Shown: positions 1 to 6,983 of the stretch, in pieces | Layout of the letters: each line of letters opens with the position of its first letter | Position numbering within the stretch: the first letter of the stretch is position 1 | DNA from: Shewanella sp. | Lineage (GTDB): Bacteria > Pseudomonadota > Gammaproteobacteria > Enterobacterales > Shewanellaceae | Length of the DNA: 9,441 nucleotides | Assembly: GCA_004195335.1 (NCBI GenBank) | Contig: SDWK01000668.1 | Coordinates: forward strand, 1 to 9,441 | Reading direction: 5' to 3' | Translations under genes and position numbers: made by a program | The notes under the pieces: generated by a model | The model's database searches: none | What the model was told of the DNA's origin: nothing | What the model saw: the letters and a program-made list of their open reading frames with translations, nothing else

Positions 1-27
1 GTTATTTACAAGCTGTTTTTATGCCAC

Positions 28-47
28 TTTTACTTTTATAAGTAAAA
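28..47. repeat. AT-rich perfect inverted repeat downstream of the operon
   Basis: TTTTACTT (28-35) and AAGTAAAA (40-47) are perfect inverted arms of 8 bp around a 4-nt loop, about 37 nt past the last stop codon. It might help end transcription or protect the 3' end of the operon mRNA. It has only two G-C pairs and no following T-run on the minus strand, so it is not a canonical intrinsic terminator. Confidence 0.4.
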
Positions 48-83
48 TGTTGATATTACCAACAGTCTTGTTTCAATAACCGG

Positions 84-623
84 CTATTTTAGCTGCTTAA
101 TAATTTTCGCAGGTTGTCCCGCAACGACCGTGAAAGGAGGAACATCTTTAGTTACCACTGAGCCAGCTCCAATTACACTGTTTTGGCCGACAGTGACACC
201 GGGTAAAATTATGGCATTTGCACCTATCCATGAACCTTTGCAGATGATCACAGGCTTAATAGGTTTATGTCCCTGTGAAAAAATGGGTTTTTCTGGATCG
301 GTAAACTCATGGTTAGAGGTATAGATGTGGACTCCAGAGCCGATTAATACTAAATCTTCGATTGTGATGTTGACAGATTTAGCGCCATGTTCTGAACCAA
401 ACAGCATAGTGCCTGGCCTGAGCACAACTTCGTCTCCAATGCTGATATGGTCACAACAGATCGCATAGCTTCCCGGTCTCATCGCGCTATTATGTCCAAA
501 TTTAGCGAACTTGTTTTTACACAACCAAGTACCCAGTCGTTTGGAGTGCAGCAGGAAGTGGGTCAAGGGAATATCTGGCCCGATGCGCTTTACTTTGAAC
601 CAATAGCTAAGTTTCTGGATCAT
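84..623 (-). CDS. Hexapeptide-repeat (left-handed beta-helix) acyltransferase, likely sugar O- or N-acetyltransferase
   Basis: Protein of 179 aa and last gene of the operon. From about residue 58 onward it shows imperfect hexapeptide repeats (for example [38 protein letters not shown]) that build a left-handed beta-helix. It ends with the [11 protein letters not shown] signature of the maltose/xenobiotic acetyltransferase family. His105 in SNHEF is the probable catalytic base, as in this family. No signal peptide is evident, so it should act in the cytosol, probably with acetyl-CoA. The ATG at 623 lies 3 nt after the ptmA-like stop and has no clear Shine-Dalgarno sequence, so coupled translation is likely; the next Met is residue 48, inside the fold. 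Its place beside CMP-legionaminate genes suggests that it decorates the nonulosonate or the glycan carrying it. A second acetyltransferase (legH) already serves the core pathway, so this one should do something else. The acceptor cannot be read from sequence. Confidence 0.9.
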   Translation of the reverse strand: MIQKLSYWFKVKRIGPDIPLTHFLLHSKRLGTWLCKNKFAKFGHNSAMRPGSYAICCDHISIGDEVVLRPGTMLFGSEHGAKSVNITIEDLVLIGSGVHIYTSNHEFTDPEKPIFSQGHKPIKPVIICKGSWIGANAIILPGVTVGQNSVIGAGSVVTKDVPPFTVVAGQPAKIIKQLK

Positions 624-626
624 AAT

Positions 627-1385
627 TTATACCGTAAACCCATCATCAATGATTATATTTTGCCCGGTGATATATTTCGCTTGCTCTGAAAGTAAAAAGA
701 TAACTGAACCTGTTAGGTCTTCCGGTGAGAGCATTCCATGACCATGTGTCTCATTTTTATATGCAGCGAGAAACTCTTCTGGTTGGTTATCTAAAATCCC
801 GCCAGGGCTTATACTGTTGACTCTAAAACGGCTGTCTTTAACAAAAGCCGTCACATATTTGTTGAGGTGTAGCAGGGCTGATTTTATGGCGGCATACTCT
901 ACCGGCATGGTCATCGACGTGCCGTCATAGATAGAAAACTTTGGTGCAACAACGCCATAAATGGATGATATATTGACAACAGACATGGGTGTTTGCTGTT
1001 TAAGAAATTGTGTAGCGCATTGCTGCATAAACAGAAAAGAGGAGCCTAAATGCAGCGAGACGTTTTCGTTAAAGCTGTCCAAGGATACTTCCAAGAATGA
1101 ATTACCATACTGTTTGTTTCTAGGGTATGTGCAATTCACAGCGCCATGAAGTTCAGTCTGAGCTGAAAAAAACGCTTTCATGGCTTGTTCATCAGTAGAG
1201 TCCAACTCGATTAAAGTCAGTAATTCACTCTTAATGTCCATTAACTTTTCTAATTTCTCCGACATCGCAGAAATTGAGATATCAGTCGCTATAACATTTG
1301 CACCTTCGGTAGCAAGTGAAGAGGTTATTTGAGAACCGAGCAGTCCGCCTGCTCCAGTGATTAGAATCGTTTTACCTTTTAACAT
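627..1385 (-). CDS. ptmA: Short-chain dehydrogenase/reductase, PtmA-like, of nonulosonate clusters
   Basis: Protein of 252 aa, the usual length of a classical SDR. The N-terminal Rossmann motif TGAGGLLG (10-17) is followed by Asp35 at the end of strand 2, which favours NAD(H). The catalytic set is Ser140 or Ser141 (NISSIYG), Tyr164 and Lys168 (YAAIK). SISPGGI (191-197) and the C-terminal ITGQNIIIDDGF (239-250) are also typical. The common NNAG motif is replaced by VNCTYPRN (83-90), which I recall as a trait of SDRs in legionaminate clusters. The ATG overlaps the legF stop by 7 nt and is preceded by AAGGA at 1391-1395 with a 5-nt spacer. In Campylobacter, PtmA is needed for the legionaminate branch of flagellin glycosylation. 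I recall it being placed in precursor supply, but that role is hard to square with an SDR fold, so the substrate is left open. The fold is near certain; the symbol rests on neighbourhood. Confidence 0.88.
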   Translation of the reverse strand: MLKGKTILITGAGGLLGSQITSSLATEGANVIATDISISAMSEKLEKLMDIKSELLTLIELDSTDEQAMKAFFSAQTELHGAVNCTYPRNKQYGNSFLEVSLDSFNENVSLHLGSSFLFMQQCATQFLKQQTPMSVVNISSIYGVVAPKFSIYDGTSMTMPVEYAAIKSALLHLNKYVTAFVKDSRFRVNSISPGGILDNQPEEFLAAYKNETHGHGMLSPEDLTGSVIFLLSEQAKYITGQNIIIDDGFTV

Positions 1386-2080
1386 ACTTGTCCTTTACAG
1401 CTTAAAATTGCTTCAGCCAATTTAAAGTCATATATATCATCAATATCAATAGCTCGATCTTTAGGTACTATTGTATGAGCCACCCGTCCGGCAAAAAGGC
1501 TAGTTTCCCTGAGAATATAGTTTGGGGTCGATACATAAACCACAGTTGTAATATCGTAGACTTCAGGTGCATCTTGCCGACGGTATACAGCACCTCCAGC
1601 ATTGGTATTGACGAGCTCAATATAGCCTGAATCAGTCTCTTTTATCATATTAAAGTATGGGCTACGGCTAGCTGGGGTTGTAGATATGCAGATATCTGCT
1701 TTACTGTCATTTAGCTTAACTATAGCCGACTCCACATCTTCGACACTTCTTAGTGGACTGGTTGCCGGCAAACTAATAAATTGATCGAATTCACCAAATT
1801 TTTCAATGACCCAGGTTACAGCATGTTGCCATGCCAACCACTCTGGAGAGGTATCGTCTGCTAATTGGACTGGTCTTGGGATTACCTCGGCTCCAGCCGC
1901 TAAACCTATGCTGGCAATCTCATCATCATCAGTTGAGATAAACACTTTATCTATATCGGCGACCTTGAGTGCGGTTTCGATTGAATAGAGAATGAGTGGT
2001 TTACCAAGTAACTTTCGGATGTTTTTCCTGGGAAGACCTTTAGAACCTCCACGAGCAAAGATAAATGCATATTGCTTCAT
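1379..2080 (-). CDS. legF: CMP-legionaminic acid synthetase (acylneuraminate cytidylyltransferase family)
   Basis: This enzyme joins CMP from CTP to the free nonulosonic acid, giving the donor sugar for glycosyltransferases; synonyms are ptmB and neuA-like. The 233-aa protein begins with the family's nucleotide-binding loop FARGGSKGLPRKN (8-20). It also has ISTDDDEIA (48-56), LPATSPLR (104-111) and a late DIDD (212-215), where acidic residues bind metal. It lacks the C-terminal phosphatase-like domain of some bifunctional NeuA proteins. I chose the ATG at 2080 over an in-frame ATG at 2095. The inner start places the conserved N-terminus right after Met, has GGGGAG 7 nt upstream, and gives an ATGA overlap with the ptmF-like stop. 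Sugar specificity is inferred from the legB/C/H/G/I neighbours; the protein alone could equally serve Neu5Ac or pseudaminic acid. Confidence 0.93.
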   Translation of the reverse strand: MKQYAFIFARGGSKGLPRKNIRKLLGKPLILYSIETALKVADIDKVFISTDDDEIASIGLAAGAEVIPRPVQLADDTSPEWLAWQHAVTWVIEKFGEFDQFISLPATSPLRSVEDVESAIVKLNDSKADICISTTPASRSPYFNMIKETDSGYIELVNTNAGGAVYRRQDAPEVYDITTVVYVSTPNYILRETSLFAGRVAHTIVPKDRAIDIDDIYDFKLAEAILSCKGQVC

Positions 2081-3057
2081 TGGACGACTCCCCATACCGC
2101 TTCTTGCTTAATTTGAGCGATAAGTTTGACTGTCTGATTAGCGTCTTCCAAAGATAACGTTGAGTTATTTCCACGCTGAACATTGGCAATAAACTCAGTC
2201 ACCATATTTAAGTACATTTGGTTTTTGTCCCATTCAGGTTCCGAGCATAGGATTTGTGTGCCTTCACTACTGTGATGAGTGATAGTGTTCGCTAATAAGT
2301 CCCAATGTAGTCGGCCTTTTGAGCCAATAAATGTGCACTCTCTTTGGGGCTGTTTTTGGATGAAATCCATATGGAGAGAACAAACTGTCCCTTTCTGGTT
2401 GGTCAATACAAGATCGGCAATCTCTTCAACTTCTAACTTCAGTTCCTTTGTACTTCTAAGTTGAGAATACTCGAGCCCTAAAGGCCCTAATAACCAGTGT
2501 AAGTAATCCAGCTCATGACTTAATTCAAGTAGAGCGCCGCCACCGAGTGATTCATTGGCTGATACTGAATCTGTATAGTGTTTATTGGGTCGCCAATCGG
2601 GTAGAAACTGTCCTACACTGGCTGTGCAGTTATATATTTCTCCGATAAAATTTTGCGATAAAAGCTGTTTCATCTCAATTGCAGAGCTTAAATATCTCAA
2701 ACAGTAACCCACCATGACCTGGGCCGAATACTCTTGAGTGAGCTCAAGCAAGCGTTGTGAACTTTGAGGTTCTGATGCGATTGGCTTTTCAATCAATACC
2801 GGGATACGACGCTTAATAAACTCACTGGCATGATGCTCATGCAGTGGCGCAGGGGAGGCGACAATGACAAGCTCAGGTTTACTTTCAATGACCGATAAAA
2901 GATCGGTAAGTAACACATCGGCAAATTCGATTTTTTCGCTTGGGCTTCTGCCACTGGCAGATAATGCGATAATCGTTGCTTCAGGGTAAATAAGTTTAAG
3001 GTTTTGTCTATGGCGCTTAGCGATATTACCCAGACCAATTACTGCAATCGTTTTCAT
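2077..3057 (-). CDS. ptmF: Gfo/Idh/MocA-family NAD(P)-dependent oxidoreductase, PtmF-like by position
   Basis: Protein of 326 aa with an N-terminal Rossmann fold (VIGLGNIAKRH, 6-16) and the family's diagnostic EKPIA (90-94), whose Lys91 usually contacts cofactor and substrate. The C-terminal alpha/beta domain carries GGGALLELSHELDYLHWL (172-189), where His181 and Asp184 sit where the catalytic His/Asp pair is expected. Such enzymes oxidise or reduce a hydroxyl of a sugar or nucleotide sugar, or epimerise through a keto intermediate. The start overlaps the ptmE stop as ATGA. Between ptmE and legF it occupies the position of Campylobacter ptmF, hence the symbol, but I cannot confirm orthology. 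The core legionaminate route has no net redox step needing this enzyme. A role in amino-sugar precursor supply or in tailoring the nonulosonate is therefore inferred. The family call is secure; the reaction is unknown. Confidence 0.88.
   Translation of the reverse strand: MKTIAVIGLGNIAKRHRQNLKLIYPEATIIALSASGRSPSEKIEFADVLLTDLLSVIESKPELVIVASPAPLHEHHASEFIKRRIPVLIEKPIASEPQSSQRLLELTQEYSAQVMVGYCLRYLSSAIEMKQLLSQNFIGEIYNCTASVGQFLPDWRPNKHYTDSVSANESLGGGALLELSHELDYLHWLLGPLGLEYSQLRSTKELKLEVEEIADLVLTNQKGTVCSLHMDFIQKQPQRECTFIGSKGRLHWDLLANTITHHSSEGTQILCSEPEWDKNQMYLNMVTEFIANVQRGNNSTLSLEDANQTVKLIAQIKQEAVWGVVQ
2088..2093 (-). promoter_or_regulatory. Shine-Dalgarno sequence deciding the legF start
   Basis: On the minus strand GGGGAG lies 7 nt before the ATG at 2080. 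It overlaps the alternative ATG at 2095, which it cannot serve. This supports the shorter 233-aa product. Confidence 0.7.
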
Positions 3058-4112
3058 TGTTCTAAACCAAAGGCGCAGATATCAACCTGGGCTTGTTTAA
3101 AGTCATCCATACGGCCAATATCGAGCCAGTACTCATGGAGCGGGAACATGAGAACTTGACCGTCATCTGCAATTTTTTGTTCCAGTAGTGTCGGCATATC
3201 AATATAGGTGTTAGCGGAAACACTTTTTATAATATCTTGATTGATAACATAAATCCCCGCATTGACAAAAAAGCGTTGTACAGGCTTTTCGACCATATCT
3301 GTGATGCGATTTCCTGTACCACTGATCACGCCGTAGGGGATTTGATAGTCATATTCTCTGACACACATGGTGGCGTCGGCATCATTATCCTCATGGAATT
3401 TGAGTAAAAGTTGAAAATCCACTTTAGTTAATATATCGCCGTTCATGACTATCGCGGGTAACTGGGGAATATCGGTTGGCAGTAGCCCTACCGCTCCACC
3501 TGTACCTAAGGGAGTCTCTTCATGGAGATAGGATATCTTCACGTTCCATTGGCTGCCATCGCCGAAATGCTCCTTTATCTGCTCAGGCATATAATGGGTA
3601 GAGATATAGAAATTTGAGAAGCCTGCTTGGATAAAGTTAAACAACGCAATTTCAAGTATTGGTTTGTTTCCAACCTTGAGCATAGGCTTAGGGCATTTAT
3701 CTGTAAGAGGTTTTAGGCGCGTACCAAAACCTCCAGCCATGATAAGTACTGGGTTTGCATGATTAGTTTGTTGTTGGGCACTCTTTAAGGTTTCGAGTCC
3801 CACAAGAATATGGTCTTTAATGAGTGGGATAGATAATATGCTGTGCTGTTGCATGAGTTGAAGCAGCTTTTTCTTAGAAGTTGAAGGAGAAGCTGTTCTT
3901 GGGTTCTTATTCATTACTTGAGTAACGAGTGCATCGAGTGACAGGTTATTGAGTAGACCACGACGAATATCACCATCAGTGATAACACCTAAAAGATGCT
4001 TATCGTGATCGGTGACTAATGCGACCTGCAATGCTTGTGAGTTAATCAACTCCAAGGCATCACGGAGTGTCTTTTCTGGTGATATTGTCACTTTACTCAA
4101 TATTTGACTCAT
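3054..4112 (-). CDS. ptmE: CBS-domain sugar-1-phosphate nucleotidyltransferase, PtmE-type (glucosamine-1-P guanylyltransferase)
   Basis: Protein of 352 aa made of two parts. Residues about 8-110 form a pair of CBS domains (for example ALVTDHDKHLLGVITDGDIRR at 31-51 and SILSIPLIKD at 91-100). Residues about 121-350 form a nucleotidyltransferase with LIMAGGFGTRLKPLT (123-137), PKPMLKVGNKP (141-151), metal-binding Asp in MNGD (223-226), MVEKP (273-277) and WLDIGRMDD (329-337). In Campylobacter the enzyme with this architecture makes GDP-glucosamine from GlcN-1-P and GTP, feeding a GDP-linked legionaminate route. The same architecture occurs in related guanylyl- and other nucleotidyltransferases, so the base used here is inferred. 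The CBS pair suggests allosteric control by an adenine nucleotide or similar ligand. The ATG begins 1 nt after the legH stop, with AAGG upstream, and the gene ends in an ATGA overlap with the next one. Confidence 0.9.
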   Translation of the reverse strand: MSQILSKVTISPEKTLRDALELINSQALQVALVTDHDKHLLGVITDGDIRRGLLNNLSLDALVTQVMNKNPRTASPSTSKKKLLQLMQQHSILSIPLIKDHILVGLETLKSAQQQTNHANPVLIMAGGFGTRLKPLTDKCPKPMLKVGNKPILEIALFNFIQAGFSNFYISTHYMPEQIKEHFGDGSQWNVKISYLHEETPLGTGGAVGLLPTDIPQLPAIVMNGDILTKVDFQLLLKFHEDNDADATMCVREYDYQIPYGVISGTGNRITDMVEKPVQRFFVNAGIYVINQDIIKSVSANTYIDMPTLLEQKIADDGQVLMFPLHEYWLDIGRMDDFKQAQVDICAFGLEQ

Positions 4113-4113
4113 A

Positions 4114-4752
4114 TTATGACCTTTTCTCTATCTTGCTTCTGTATCCATAAGCAATGGAATTATCGGGCATATCTTTTGTAACCGTCGCACCAGCAGCAAC
4201 GATACAATGTTTGCCAATCGAAACGCCTTGAATGACATTGGCGCCGGTACCAATATGGACATGCGCACCCGTGTGAACCCCACCACATATCGTCGCACCT
4301 GGCGCGATGTGATTATGTATGCCGATATGGCAGTCGTGTTCAACGATTGCCCCGGAGTTGACAATACTGTTGCTTCCTATCACTGCACCCGTTTGTATTA
4401 TCGCGCCTGTTAACACCTGTGCTCCGGCGGCAATACTTGAATATGGAGATAATAATGCATCTCGGGAGATCACGGTCTCGAATTGGTAGCCGAGTTGACT
4501 GAAATGGTCAAAAAGCTTATGGCGTAAATTTTGATCCGGTAATGAGCCTAAACCATTCACTAATTTAACCTTATCGGGAGAGAATTGTAAAATATCATCA
4601 TCAGAATCAAAATGTTGAATAGGATTGAAGATCGGGCTATTACTTTTTGTCGGGCTGATCGCGGCCAGTAAAGTGTACTCTTGCTGAAGCAATATATCGG
4701 CGAGAACACTCGCGTGACCTCCTGAGCCGATTATGATGATAGGTTTAATCAA
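4114..4752 (-). CDS. legH: NDP-4-amino-4,6-dideoxy-GlcNAc N-acetyltransferase (PglD/NeuD family)
   Basis: This enzyme transfers acetyl from acetyl-CoA to the 4-amino group made by LegC, giving the NDP-2,4-diacetamido-2,4,6-trideoxyhexose. The 212-aa protein has the two-part PglD layout. An N-terminal Rossmann-like domain opens with IIIIGSGGHASVLADIL (5-21), and a left-handed beta-helix runs from about residue 100. VNSGAIVEHDCHIG (131-144) contains His139, matching the catalytic His of PglD, and HIAPGATICGGV (148-159) follows. The C-terminus is the usual DNSIAYGYRSK. It starts at TTG (4752), because no ATG lies near the conserved N-terminus and a very strong Shine-Dalgarno sequence precedes it. 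It overlaps legI by 8 nt. Lying inside the legionaminate cluster, it is better named legH than neuD or pglD. Confidence 0.92.
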   Translation of the reverse strand: MIKPIIIIGSGGHASVLADILLQQEYTLLAAISPTKSNSPIFNPIQHFDSDDDILQFSPDKVKLVNGLGSLPDQNLRHKLFDHFSQLGYQFETVISRDALLSPYSSIAAGAQVLTGAIIQTGAVIGSNSIVNSGAIVEHDCHIGIHNHIAPGATICGGVHTGAHVHIGTGANVIQGVSIGKHCIVAAGATVTKDMPDNSIAYGYRSKIEKRS

Positions 4753-5818
4753 AAATCACCTCCCCAGCGGCGTAATCTCTCGTCGCTTCCGTGCCGAGTC
4801 GTTGCCAATATTGATAAGGACTCGTGCCTGTTCCGGGCCGTTTTACCGCGAGATTACTGGTCGAAAAGCTTTCGCCTTGTTGAATGGCTCGAGTCGTTAC
4901 TAAGCTTTTTCTGGCAACGTTAATGTTCTTTAATTCGGAAACTTGAGGTGTCTTAATACCATTTCCCATCGCAAGTTCGACGGTGCGAATTGCTGCCACC
5001 ATCTCCGTTAGCTCCTCGGGGTCTATGGAAGCCTTATGATCGGGGCCCGGCATCTCTTTGTCTAAGGTAAAATGCTTTTCAATGACACACGCGCCGCGAG
5101 CGGTGGCGGCGATGGGAATGGTGATCCCTTGACTGTGATCTGAATAACCTACATCAAGACAGAAAGCCGACGCTAAGGTGTCCATCGCCTTGAGGTTTAT
5201 CTCATTAATTGGCGCAGGGTATTCGGTAGTGCAATGTAATAACTTCAGCTTAGCTTTCAGCGCCTTTTGTCCCTCGATAGAGGCGTAGGCGGTCTGAAAG
5301 GCCTCAATACCTGGTTTGGTATCGGCCGTTGCTGTTAAACCGAATGCGATAACCCCTAGTGCAGATTCGATGTCGGCTAAGGTTGACATGCCCGTGGATA
5401 AAATCAGATCGCAGCCTGTACGGGCATGCTCAAGAAGAAAAGGGGCATTGGTGATCTCTCCCGATGCAATTTTTAATGTTTTAAGCTGAAGTTTGTTCAC
5501 TAAAAAGTTCAAGCTTTCAGAGTCAAATGCCGTAGATAAAAACTGGATACCAAGTTTTTGACAGTGATCTATCAGGCGTCGATGGGCTTCGTAGCTTAGC
5601 TCTAAACGGCTCAACATCGAAAGTTGAGATTCGACTTTGTTGGTATTTGTAACCTGATAATCGGCTTGCTCAGCGGTTGCGGTGACTAAGTTTTTTGCTT
5701 TAAAAGTTTGAAACTTTACGATGTCGGCCCCAGACTTATGGGCTGCATCGATCAGGGCAATCGCAATATCTTCACTGCCATTGTGATTAACACCGGCTTC
5801 GGCAATAACTAAAGTCAT
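4745..5818 (-). CDS. legI: N,N'-diacetyllegionaminic acid synthase (NeuB family)
   Basis: This enzyme condenses phosphoenolpyruvate with 2,4-diacetamido-2,4,6-trideoxymannose to form the nine-carbon legionaminic acid. The 357-aa protein has the NeuB TIM barrel: IAEAGVNHNG (5-14), VKFQTFK (34-40), KIASGEITN (116-124), STGMS (141-145), HCTTEYPAP (195-203), GYSDHS (224-229), EKHFTLD (247-253) and GPDHKAS (258-264). His228 and His249 are the expected metal ligands. A C-terminal antifreeze-like SAF domain follows (about 302-357, with RKSLVTTRAIQQGE and KRPGTG). The length is typical of bacterial NeuB proteins. I chose the ATG at 5818, which puts the conserved first strand at the N-terminus and starts 1 nt after the legG stop; a TTG at 5830 sits directly against the AAGG and is less likely. 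The legionaminate specificity over Neu5Ac or pseudaminate is inferred from the neighbours. Confidence 0.94.
   Translation of the reverse strand: MTLVIAEAGVNHNGSEDIAIALIDAAHKSGADIVKFQTFKAKNLVTATAEQADYQVTNTNKVESQLSMLSRLELSYEAHRRLIDHCQKLGIQFLSTAFDSESLNFLVNKLQLKTLKIASGEITNAPFLLEHARTGCDLILSTGMSTLADIESALGVIAFGLTATADTKPGIEAFQTAYASIEGQKALKAKLKLLHCTTEYPAPINEINLKAMDTLASAFCLDVGYSDHSQGITIPIAATARGACVIEKHFTLDKEMPGPDHKASIDPEELTEMVAAIRTVELAMGNGIKTPQVSELKNINVARKSLVTTRAIQQGESFSTSNLAVKRPGTGTSPYQYWQRLGTEATRDYAAGEVIFD
4755..4765 (-). promoter_or_regulatory. Strong Shine-Dalgarno sequence for the TTG start of legH
   Basis: GGGGAGGTGAT on the minus strand matches the 16S anti-Shine-Dalgarno sequence almost fully and stands directly before the TTG at 4752. 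It lies inside the end of legI. It is the strongest such site in the operon and probably offsets the weak start codon. Confidence 0.8.
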
Positions 5819-5819
5819 A

Positions 5820-6983
5820 CTAGTTTTCAACCTTAATATCGTAAAATGATTTTATCGGCTTACAGCTCATTTTTGTGAGAATTTTTATAATGGCTTGACT
5901 GGTCTGGCCTTGGCCATAAGGGTTAGAGACCGGGGTCTGTTGAAGCACCGGCAATTGATCAATAGCCTGGGTTATCGCGTCGGTTATAGAACCGGTATCA
6001 GGCTGACAGTTGATCACACTATCGGCGGCAAGACGTCCCTGTTGCCGGCTACCAATATTGACAGTCGGCACATTAAATGAGGGGACTTCAATAATACCAC
6101 TCGAAGAGTTGCCTATAACGGCTGTCGCATTGTTAACCGCACTTAAATACCTGACTTGTCCCAGAGAGGGAATGGCCAGCACTCTTCCTTGAGAGTTACC
6201 AGCATACTCTTCAAGTCTGGTAATAATGCCTCTGCCACCATTGTCTGCATTGGGGTAAGTGATAATAACCTGGTGAGAGCCAAACTGGTTCAGACTCATC
6301 AATAATGCATTAAATGTGTCTTCAGCCGGCTCATCATCGAGTGTGACTGGATGATAAGTGACTAAAAAATAGGGAGCGGTTAAATCAAAACCTAATGACT
6401 CAGATAACTCCTTTTTTGTCATGAGTTTGCTGCGTGTTATATGATCCAGACCTATAGCGCCTACATGGTGAACTCTGTCAGGGGCTTCACCCATCTGGAT
6501 CACACGTTGCCGATATGTCTCGGTAGATGTGCAATGAACTAGGCTCAGTTTCGTTATTGCATGTCTAATCGCATCATCATAGGCGCCCTCGGTAATTTCA
6601 CCACCGTGGATATGCAATATTGCAATGCCCAGAATGGTTGCCGTTTGCGCCATTGAAAGAGCTTCAAACCGATCACCTAAAATGACGAGTACATCGGGTC
6701 TTAGTCTATCGAGAGCCTCAGCATATCCAATGACCCCTAAGCCCATACTCTTGGCTGTGCCAACTGCGGAATTAGAGGAGAGTAACATTTCAATTTTTTC
6801 ATGAATCTGAAATCCATCTTTCTCTATCTGTTCAAACGTATTACCAAACTCAGGCGATAGGTGACTACCCGAAACGATAAGTTGAAGAGTCAGCTCCTCA
6901 GAGGCCTGAATGTCAGAGATTAACCAATACAGTAATCCGTAGTCAGCTCGTGTTCCTGTGAACACAGCTATTTTCTTAGGCAT
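5820..6983 (-). CDS. legG: NDP-sugar hydrolase/2-epimerase (hydrolysing, NeuC family)
   Basis: This enzyme removes the nucleotide from NDP-2,4-diacetamido-2,4,6-trideoxyglucose and inverts C2, giving the free manno sugar used by LegI. The 387-aa protein has the GT-B fold of UDP-GlcNAc 2-epimerases. Visible motifs are VFTGTRADYGLLYWL (7-21), which is typical of the NeuC branch, LGDRFEA (102-108), ILHIHGGEITEGAYDDAIRH (122-141), VTYHPVT (208-214) and IGNSSSGIIEVP (290-301). Asp104, Glu108, His126 and Glu129 are probable active-site residues by family analogy. It overlaps legC by 8 nt and is followed after 1 nt by legI. A plain Neu5Ac pathway would also use a NeuC protein, but the flanking dehydratase, aminotransferase and 4-N-acetyltransferase point to the 6-deoxy diamino substrate. 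Confidence 0.93.
   Translation of the reverse strand: MPKKIAVFTGTRADYGLLYWLISDIQASEELTLQLIVSGSHLSPEFGNTFEQIEKDGFQIHEKIEMLLSSNSAVGTAKSMGLGVIGYAEALDRLRPDVLVILGDRFEALSMAQTATILGIAILHIHGGEITEGAYDDAIRHAITKLSLVHCTSTETYRQRVIQMGEAPDRVHHVGAIGLDHITRSKLMTKKELSESLGFDLTAPYFLVTYHPVTLDDEPAEDTFNALLMSLNQFGSHQVIITYPNADNGGRGIITRLEEYAGNSQGRVLAIPSLGQVRYLSAVNNATAVIGNSSSGIIEVPSFNVPTVNIGSRQQGRLAADSVINCQPDTGSITDAITQAIDQLPVLQQTPVSNPYGQGQTSQAIIKILTKMSCKPIKSFYDIKVEN

Noticed and set aside
28..47. Intrinsic transcription terminator for the operon.
   Set aside because: The stem is nearly all A-T and no T-run follows it on the minus strand; kept only as an inverted repeat.
2793..3038. Open frame of 81 codons on the minus strand inside the ptmF-like gene.
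   Set aside because: Lies wholly within a clearly conserved protein in another frame and shows no recognisable motif.
4745..6983. A Neu5Ac (sialic acid) pathway based on neuB/neuC-like genes.
   Set aside because: The presence of a 4,6-dehydratase, LegC-type aminotransferase and PglD-type 4-N-acetyltransferase in the same operon indicates a 6-deoxy diamino nonulosonate instead.
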